Source of the DNA: Inia geoffrensis
Lineage: Eukaryota > Chordata > Mammalia > Artiodactyla > Iniidae
Length of the DNA: 64,000 bases
Assembly: GCA_036417435.1 (NCBI GenBank)
Contig: CM070907.1
Coordinates: 58,636,001-58,700,000 of the forward strand
Reading direction: 5' to 3'
Of this stretch, positions 57,160 to 64,000 are shown piece by piece (position 1 is the stretch's first letter; every line of letters starts with the position of its first letter). Both the position numbers and the translations under genes were made by a program. Below the pieces are notes generated by a model. That model had not been told where the DNA came from. It saw only the letters and a list, made by a program, of their open reading frames with translations, and ran no database searches.

Positions 57160-57370
57160 CAGGTCTTATAATTAAGCAGCCTGGGTTTGAATTCCAAGTC
57201 TGTTTACTGCTGTGTGTCCTTGGACAAGTTGTTTACACTACTTTGAGGCTCACTTTCCTCATCAGTAGAAAAACATGAAAAACCAACAACAAAAAAATCC
57301 TACCTCATGGGTTTAATGTGAGAATTATTATTGTGTGTAACATTACAATGTATGCTCAATAAATGTCGTA
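57160..57370 (+). mobile_element. MIR SINE relic
   Basis: A well-kept MIR: GCAGCCTGGGTTTGAATTCC, CTGTGTGTCCTTGGACAAGT, CACTTTCCTCATCAGTAGAA, CCTACCTCATGGGTTTAATG and ATGCTCAATAAATGTCG. Confidence 0.8.
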
Positions 57371-58605
57371 TTTTTTTTAGGTATAACCCTCCACCCACTT
57401 TTTGTTGTTGTTGTTCTTGTGCATAATATACCTCTAGCTCTCTGCCTTGGTTCCCAGGAGCAGGTCTGCTTTAGTTTGAGAAGCATGAACCTGGGTGATG
57501 AGAGCCACTTCTTGAAGATGCATTCTCTCTTCTAGGCCCTTGCTTCTCATGGACAGAAACATTGATACACTCTACATTTGCTTCTAGAATTAGGCAGAAA
57601 GATACTTTCCCAAGTTGCCTAACCCTAGGGAAATGGATTCCCAGTTTGCTTTTGGTTTAACTAATCCCTTCTTTCTCTGGGCTGTTCAATTTTTGTTTCT
57701 CTTTTGAAAAATCTTCCAAATTGGTCCATGCCTTCCAGCTATTCCTCCTGTCCAGGACACAATGATGGATTCCAATACAGCAGCAACAGCTGGAGAGTTT
57801 CATATTTTCCTTTGGGAGATCCTATTGGTTGGTGAAGCTGAAAATGAAGACATTTGTAGGCATTTCCCTAAAATGCCTCTCTACCATCCTTATGGCTAGT
57901 TTGCCCACACTGCTCTAGCAGAGGTCCGTTAACACAGTGATTGCAAAACATCTGGGGGCGATATTTAGCTGTAAGGGGTGGCAGGAGTAGTTTTTATGGT
58001 TATTAATGAAACCAGCCCACCATTTGGCACAACATCGTATGCCTGCCGAGTGCCATATACGGTAACGCCTGATTGCCTGAGCTATGCTTCATCTCCAGGA
58101 TTCACTGTCAATTAAAATAGTAAATAAGCAGCACAAGCTACAGAGATTAGAGGGAAGGATAAGTGTCCTTCCTTGTCAAATAAAAATGAGGCGTTGACTG
58201 GGAACCAGAGAGGGGAACTAAAGAGGTATATATTTTATTCTCCCATGGTGTCATTTTCATTGTTATTTTATGCACTTGACAATGGATAAAAAGAAAGGCT
58301 AAAGTCACAATGCGGTAATAATAACAAACTGAAGTGTTCCTATCGTCACAAGCCAGAGACAGGCAGTTTCTTTTCAGTACTTCTAAAATCGCATCTCAAG
58401 ATCCCCTCACTGCTCCTGTAGGAAGCTTTGGGTGCATTCACTTCGCTGTGAGGGAGAAGAGTACATCAGCTTCATCTTATGGAAGAAACCAAGAAAGGCT
58501 GAATGAATTTTATAAATAAATCATACATACATACCCACATACTAAGGATAGTCCATCTCAGGCTGAGAACAACAGAAATGAATTTTGTCAGTCTAATGAT
58601 AACAA
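57371..58605. other. Single-copy non-coding DNA, possible conserved element
   Basis: No repeat recognised. 57880-58330 keeps several CpGs (GCCGAGTGCC, ACGGTAACGCC) in a CpG-poor neighbourhood, which can mark conserved non-coding sequence. Confidence 0.4.
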
Positions 58606-58800
58606 GAACAATAATGACTATCCTCTATTAAGTGTTTATTGTGTGCCAGTCACCGTGCTAAGAAATACTGATGACACATATCATCTGATTTAATTTCTTA
58701 AAATGGTTCTCTGAAGTAGGTGCTATTATTTCCATGGGGATTAGAGAATTTAGATAATTTGCCTATGGTCACAAAACTCAGTGAACATAAGTCAGTTCAA
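58606..58800 (-). mobile_element. MIR SINE relic
   Basis: Reverse MIR: TTAAGTGTTTATTGTGTGCC, TCATCTGATTTAATTTCTTA, GTAGGTGCTATTATTTCCAT and TTTGCCTATGGTCACAAAAC. Confidence 0.78.
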
Positions 58801-60124
58801 AACAACATGTTTCATGTCATTTATTCATTTAACTACTCTGATGTGGCAGAGTTTGATAAGTGAATGTGTCATAGTTTATAAAGAAAACAATCAAAAGAAT
58901 GACCTCAAAGTGTTAACACTTTTTGAATGTCTGCTTTGTAACACCCTGAGTTAATTACAAGGCTCAGGAGACCATGAATGTGTAGGAAACTGAACTAACA
59001 CATATAGTTTTGTGTTGCTTTGTATTTGACTATTTATTTTTATGCTTCTCCCTCCCAAACATATACACACACTTAACACTGAGTTGCTAAACCAAGGACC
59101 TAATTATATCCATCTCCATATGTCTACATTTTTCTTCCTTATTACAAGATCAGATAAGTGATTTTTAAAAAAAATTATAGAAGAGAAAGAAGGGGGGATA
59201 TGAGGGATAACATATTTCTTTGTGAACATATACAGTGCTAACAGAATTTTAGATCCATCTATCAATTCACATTTATGTTGTCATTTTGAAGAAGGTAGTT
59301 ACAGCGGTAAGAGAACAAAAGTTCTGCACAGTTATGTAATTGTAGTTCACTTAGTACATCGTAGAACTGGGATGGGAATCTGCTTTTGACAACTGCATAA
59401 TCCATCCTTTTTCTACAAGATAATGTTGAGCATGTAAGTTTTTTACCACTATTAGTCTTACATAATTATGGTTAACATAGATCCAACTCTGCTGATGAAT
59501 TAGCAGATAAATCTCAGGACTGGGTGATTTGTGACTGTTCACTGGGAAAGAAAATAGAAGAAGAGAAACAATGTTCAGGTATATTAGGCGCTCAGACTGT
59601 TGAGTTTGAGACATCTGTAGGATATGCAAAAGGAGATTTTCCATAGGAGCTGAAAATATGAATTCAAAATTCAGGAGGTAATTGTATGCCAGAGATGGAG
59701 GTTTGGGGAATGTTCTGTAAAGGTGGTAGCTAAAGTCATGGTAGTCAAAGAGGTCCCTGAAGGAGAATATATAAACTGAGGAGAGTGCTAAAGTTTAGCT
59801 TTATGGAATTGAGTGGAAAAATGAGTATAAAAAGAAGATTTTGATAACGGCCATCTAGAGAAGAGAAGAACCAAGACATAAATATACAAAAAGGTAAGAA
59901 AAGAAAGAGTTTCAAAAAGGAGAAACTGTAATATATTAAATTGAGGTAAGGTATGTCCATTGGATGTATCAACTAGGAGTTCTGATCGATCAACCATTTG
60001 GAAATTTTGAAGTTTTAGGGTTATTTCAGAATAGCTAAGGGACGTTTGAGTTGAGAGAATATTTAAGTACATAAATAAAAGAAACTCCAGGGTGTACTTC
60101 TAAGCAATATGAATGGAGTATAAT
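58801..60124. other. Non-coding, nothing recognised
   Basis: No repeat or exon supported; minus frames at 59351-59644 and 59745-60072 lack motifs. Confidence 0.4.
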
Positions 60125-60550
60125 TGATATCATAAAAGAAGTGTCATTCTCTACCCTCTTACTCTGACTTGTTTTGCTTTCATGTATTTATTATCACCTA
60201 AAATATAACTTGTTATTTGTCATCTTCCTGCTTATGGCAGAATACAAGCTCATAAAAGGAGGCACTTTATTTCATTACTACTGTGTCCTCAATGTCTAGA
60301 ACAGGGATTTGCCAAATACATTCCACCTCTTGTATGCGTAAATAAAGTTTTATTGGAACACAATTCCTATTCGTATTATCTGTAGCTACTTTGGCTGAGT
60401 TGAGTCAATGTGACAAACTCTCAAACTAAAAATACTTACTATCCAACCCTTAATGGAAAAAAGTTTGCTAACCCCTGTTCTAGGACAATACTTGCACATA
60501 GTAGATGCTCAGTAAATATAACTGCTAATCAAATGAACTAATTAATAAAT
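60125..60550 (+). mobile_element. L2 LINE relic, interrupted by a hAT element
   Basis: L2 tail before the insert: TAAAAGGAGGCACTTTATTT and CTACTGTGTCCTCAATGTCT; after it: GACAATACTTGCACATAGTA and GATGCTCAGTAAATATAACT. The two parts join into the normal L2 order. Confidence 0.65.
60302..60477 (-). mobile_element. hAT DNA transposon (MER1-group, non-autonomous)
   Basis: Inverted ends CAGGGATTTGCC (left) and CAGGGGTTAGCA (right, reverse complement), with AATAAAGTTTTATTGGAACA inside. The flanking octamers GTCTAGAA (60294-60301) and TTCTAGGA (60478-60485) agree at 6 of 8 positions and fit the NTCTAGAN target preferred by mammalian hAT elements. Inserted in an L2. Confidence 0.75.
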
Positions 60551-60559
60551 TAAAGGCAT

Positions 60560-60715
60560 TTTTTCATATTTAATGCTGCTGGCCAAATAAACCTTTCTGA
60601 GCTTTGTTTCCCCATTCGTAGGAATGGGGTGATAATAATATATATCTTAAAGGACAGAAGTAAGCATTAAATGAGATATATATATAATTGGCAAATGGTC
60701 AAATCAAAATAACAA
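60560..60715 (+). mobile_element. MIR SINE fragment
   Basis: CTGAGCTTTGTTTCCCCATT, AGGAATGGGGTGATAATAAT and AGTAAGCATTAAATGAGATA follow the MIR 3' order. Confidence 0.55.
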
Positions 60716-61640
60716 AAATGCTCATTCCTTTCCCTCTTTCTCCTTGAAAAGCTGTCTATGAAGATGATTTCACTGCCTTCTGACTGGCTTCTCCAGGACT
60801 GCCTCCTATCACTCTGGTTGGAAGTATCAACAATGTGAGGCCAATGAAATGAAATAATATTGATTCAGCCACAAAAGATGTCCTGGAAGTTATGAGGCCT
60901 AATCTGCACAGTCATGATGAATAAGATGGCGACAGGAAAATCACAAGCCCCCAACTTCCAAATCATCCCAAGCCTTTAATGTCACTGTCATTATTAACAT
61001 GATTCTCATTGTAGCAAAAGGGGCAGTAGATAAGAAACAGAAACATTTGAGCCTGATAAAAACACTTGGAATAATTTCCAAGGCACTGTCCTTCACCCTT
61101 CTAATGGTTCCAGAAGAGTTCATTATTCATGGCTTTCCCTGCAGAATAGGGAGTTGTCAAGACCATTCAGCTTCTGAATTTTTTTTTCTGTATTTTTTGC
61201 TAGTTTTTTTTTTTTCCTTATGGTTGAGTATCTAATGTTGAAGTTTTATTTTTTTAAGCCACTTAGCTTTTCAAAAAGTACTAGTACTAAAGATATTCTA
61301 AGCTTTTGTTCTTCAAGACACAAACACTCAACCAAGGGTGATATTTTCAATTTTATTTTGAAAAGGGACTTGAACATTAAAATTGAAGCCTTTGGAATTG
61401 GCAGGTGCTAAGTAGGAGAAAGGAGAAAAGACAGATATTTCCATTTTCAAAAGGATTTTAACAGTTTAGAAAAAAAGAATAGAACAGAGTATAAGAACAG
61501 ACAAAAGTTAGAAAAAATAATGCTATTAAAAATACAAATGTCTAACTCTTTATCTCTTAGGTCCCAAATACCCCCATATTCTCTGCTGAAACCTCAAATC
61601 ACATCATTAATTCCTATCTTTCCTGGATATCAAGATCTTC
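60716..61640. other. Non-coding, nothing recognised
   Basis: No repeat or exon supported. T runs at 61181-61188 and 61206-61215. Confidence 0.4.
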
Positions 61641-61644
61641 AACA

Positions 61645-62000
61645 ATTCATTAAGCAAATATATAGTGAGCGTCTGAATTTTATGACACAGTATGCGAAGC
61701 CATATGGATACCACAGAGAATGGAATGCCCAGGCCTGACTTCAGGCTACTGTCTATCAGGGAACACTGACTCATAAACATATTACATGCAAGTTACTAAT
61801 GCCCCGAAATGGGAACACTAATTTTTCTTACAAAGAAACAAGACTAAATGCAAACAACATGTGTAAAAACATCGTAGGCTGAACATCATGGAAGATTTCA
61901 TTCATTCATTTGCTTGACAGATATTTATCTACCATGTGTTAGACAATGCAAAAGGAGCCAGGAAGACCATAATGCCACCTTGAACAAAGTGCATCATGAT
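61645..62000 (-). mobile_element. L2 LINE relics (two fragments)
   Basis: Reverse L2 starts at CAATTCATTAAGCAAATATA and continues past ATCAGGGAACACTGACTCAT. A second start at 61897 (TTCATTCATTCATTTGCTTG, then CTACCATGTGTTAGACAATG) suggests two adjacent fragments. Confidence 0.5.
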
Positions 62001-62514
62001 ACACATTTCTTAGGAATACGTAATAGCTAGGAATGTTTCTAATGTTTGGCTTTTCGCCCAGTTAATAATAAATACATTTTAATAAAATTTAAATGAGATG
62101 TTAAAAAAAGAATGGTTTGCCAACAACTTTTAAAGGTGATATATTTTAGTTACTTTTGTCTCATCTAAAGTTTGAAATCTTTGAAATTTGTGATTTTAAA
62201 AATCAGATGTAATTTTGATCATTCTCCTATTTTGTTTCTAAATGGCAAAATAAGATTGGTACCAGGGTGCTATTTGTTAACACTTTTCTCCAAATAAAAC
62301 ATTTAGGGTGCAGATAGTGTTTGTTCACAGTAAATAAGAGCAAATTATATATAAAGTCACTATTTTTTAAAAAAAATTTCTAACAGTGGCTTTGAAAGGT
62401 TAGAGACATCTTGATATATTACTTAGTTTTGATCAAATGACCATGATTTACAGAACTAGTAAATGTTGCCTCACTGTGAATTTGCAGTTATAATATTTTC
62501 ATATTTGTGGTTAT
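62001..62514. other. Non-coding, nothing recognised
   Basis: AT-rich; no feature supported. Confidence 0.4.
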
Positions 62515-62523
62515 CATGGCCTG

Positions 62524-62736
62524 TTTTTTTTTTTTTTTTTTTTTGCGGTACGCGGGCCTCTCAGTGTTGTGGCCTCTCTCGTTGCGGAGCACAGGCTCCG
62601 GACGCGCAGGCTCAGTGGCCATGGCTCACGGGCCCAGCCGCTCCGCGGCATGTGGGATCTTCCCGGACCGGGGCACGCACCCGTGTCCCCTGCATCGGCA
62701 GGCGGACTCTCAACCACTGCGCCACCAGGGAAGCCC
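62524..62736 (-). mobile_element. CHR SINE, short form
   Basis: Poly(T), then GCGGTACGCGGGCCTCTCAG, ending GCGCCACCAGGGAAGCCC. TSD CATGGCCTG at 62515-62523 and 62737-62745. The frame reading CGLSRCGAQAPDAQAQWPWL here is the SINE, not a protein. Confidence 0.96.
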
Positions 62737-62784
62737 CATGGCCTGGTTTTTAACTTGTTTACATCAAGTGCGGATGCTACAAAA

Positions 62785-62960
62785 CTGTCTCTTCAGTCAG
62801 ATTCCCTGAGTTCAAATCTGGCTTCTACCTTACTTTGGGAAAGAATCTCATGTCTCTGAGCCACAGTTTTTTGATCTGTAAAGTGACCATAAGAGTGCCA
62901 ACTACCTCCTAGAGTAGCTAACAAAATTACCTGAATTAGTTCATGTCAAATAGATAGGGC
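62785..62960 (+). mobile_element. MIR SINE relic
   Basis: CCCTGAGTTCAAATCTGGCT, GAATCTCATGTCTCTGAGCC, CAGTTTTTTGATCTGTAAAG and CTACCTCCTAGAGTAGCTAA, in MIR order. Confidence 0.78.
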
Positions 62961-63099
62961 ATTTTAATACTTATTTAGTACTAAATCAAGGTATTGTGGA
63001 AAAATCACTGTAAATTACCTAGAGAGAATTTGGAATTTCAACTTTTCAAATTCTACGTATGGCCCTACATAAATCACTAAACTTACCAGAATCTCAGTT

Positions 63100-63107
<8 letters not shown>

Positions 63108-63130
<23 letters not shown>

Positions 63131-63318
63131 GTATGCGGGCCTCTCACTGTTGTGGCCTCTCCCGTTGCGGAGCACAGGCTCCGGACGCGCAGGCTCAGCG
63201 GCCATGGCTCACGGGCCCAGCCGCTCCACGGCATGTGGGATCTTCCCAGACCGGGGCACGAACCCGTATACCCTGCATCGGCAGGCGGACTCTCAACCAC
63301 TGCGCCACCAGGGAAGCC
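63108..63318 (-). mobile_element. CHR SINE, short form
   Basis: Poly(T) to 63127, then GCGGTATGCGGGCCTCTCAC, ending CCACCAGGGAAGC. TSD CTCAGTTTCTATTTT at 63093-63107 and 63319-63333 is perfect over 15 bp; its exact junction with the poly(T) is ambiguous. Confidence 0.96.
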
Positions 63319-63381
63319 CTCAGTTTCTATTTTTAATGTTGAAAATACCTACCACAGAGGTTATTCATGATGTTTGAATTT

Positions 63382-63690
63382 GTGAAAATACAATAAGGAA
63401 ACCTCATTTAAAATGGAGTCAGGAAGCCCTGAAGGGAGAGCCCTCACGCACCACCACTCAGACCCCAGTAGTGAGAAGGAAGAATTTCTCCTTGCCCAGC
63501 AACAGCTGAGCCAATGAGAAGCTGTCACCACCCTGGACTCTTCAAAGCGGCCCCTCCCAACTTCCTTTTTTTCCTCTATAAAAGCAAGCCCTTCTCTCTG
63601 TTCTTTGAACTTACTTATGGTTCCCATAGTTCGCCTGTCCTGAATTGCAGTTCTCTGCTGTTTTGAATAAATTTATTTTGCTGGTAAAAT
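63382..63690 (+). mobile_element. Candidate retroviral LTR with promoter module
   Basis: The spacing fits an LTR: CCAAT box (GAGCCAATGAGAAGC, about 63508-63522), TATA box (CTCTATAAAAGC, about 63575-63586), and polyadenylation signal AATAAA at about 63667 after TTTTG. AAAATGGAGTCAGGAAGCC upstream resembles the U3 of class I ERV LTRs. No viral genes are visible in the remaining sequence. A non-LTR promoter is the alternative. Confidence 0.5.
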
Positions 63691-64000
63691 AACTGGCTTT
63701 TTTGTTTGTTTGTTTGTTTTTTAATGATGGTATTGTCCTTCCTGGTGAGTACTCTTCTGTTTTCTTGTAACGAGATCTCACTCTGCTAAAATCTCTCAAG
63801 ACATTCCTCCTTCTGGAACTCTGGCTCGTTTTCATGTTTAGAAACAATGGTCTCTCCTCATGCCCATTTTTAACTAATTGGACCAACTTAACCAAAAATA
63901 ATTTAGAACTCCAGTGACCATATGGGGAACTTTCAATCTCCTCAGACTTGCTTTTCTTAGAACCAATTTAGAGTACCAGTGCTCTAATATGAAACAAATT
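63691..64000. other. Non-coding, TTTG repeat then unassigned
   Basis: A short TTTG run at 63699-63722, then sequence that could be internal to an ERV if the LTR call is right; no protein similarity seen. Confidence 0.35.

Noticed and set aside
62463..63377. Proline/cysteine-rich frames with CGLSRC and APDAQAQWPWL
   Set aside because: They are translations of the CHR SINE in several frames, seen again at 4006-4441 and 45491-45764, and not proteins.
1..64000. CRISPR array, operon or phage-type system
   Set aside because: No regularly spaced repeat-spacer pattern or dense gene cluster exists; composition and repeats are those of a mammalian nuclear genome.

Overview
The window is non-coding, repeat-dominated mammalian nuclear DNA, almost certainly from a cetacean. 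The best lineage marker is a tRNA-derived SINE with the head sequence GGGCTTCCCTGGTGGCGCAG and a poly(A) tail. It matches the CHR SINE family of whales, dolphins and related Cetartiodactyla and is present in five copies (4.1, 44.1, 45.6, 62.5 and 63.1 kb). Around these lie cetartiodactyl-type L1 elements, old L2 and MIR relics, LTRs and DNA transposons. I found no exon of a host protein-coding gene, no functional tRNA or rRNA gene, and no CRISPR or operon structure. The long open frames all come from transposons or are chance frames in AT-rich DNA.

Layout. 0-4.1 kb: the 5' half of a minus-strand L1 (5'UTR, ORF1, start of ORF2), running off the left edge. 4.1-4.4 kb: a CHR SINE with clear target-site duplications (TSDs). 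7.6-8.0 kb: an old repeat with a 70-bp CCAAT-bearing tandem array. 8.06-13.9 kb: a plus-strand L1 with an intact 5' end, a 15-bp TSD and dead ORFs. 14-24 kb: mostly MIR and L2 relics, an L2 split by an L1 tail, microsatellites and an old L1. 24.3-25.5 kb: an L1 with an inverted 5' segment and a perfect 21-bp hairpin in its tail. 26.1-26.5 kb: an MLT1-type LTR. 28.56-30.66 kb: a Tigger DNA transposon with terminal inverted repeats (TIRs), TA target duplication and a decayed minus-strand transposase. 31-44 kb: old repeats with several L1 3' tails. 44.1-45.8 kb: two CHR SINEs around an old L1/HAL1 ORF1 relic. 46-60 kb: mostly single-copy sequence with MIR/L2 relics, small tandem duplications and an LTR-like segment at 51.5-52.1 kb. 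60.1-60.6 kb: an L2 interrupted by a hAT element. 62.5-63.3 kb: two tandemly oriented CHR SINEs. 63.4-63.7 kb: an LTR-like promoter module.

The window is best read as intergenic or deep intronic DNA that records layered insertions: L2/MIR first, then hAT, Tigger, LTR and old L1, then the L1s and CHR SINEs that keep sharp TSDs. I see no multi-gene system. The most useful observations are structural: two L1s with unrelated 5'UTRs that share a YY1-like cap, a 46-bp L1 insertion, a perfect hairpin in an L1 tail, a Tigger whose third catalytic aspartate is Asn, and an unexplained 66-bp repeat pair. Family names are given from memory of consensus features and were not checked against a repeat library.
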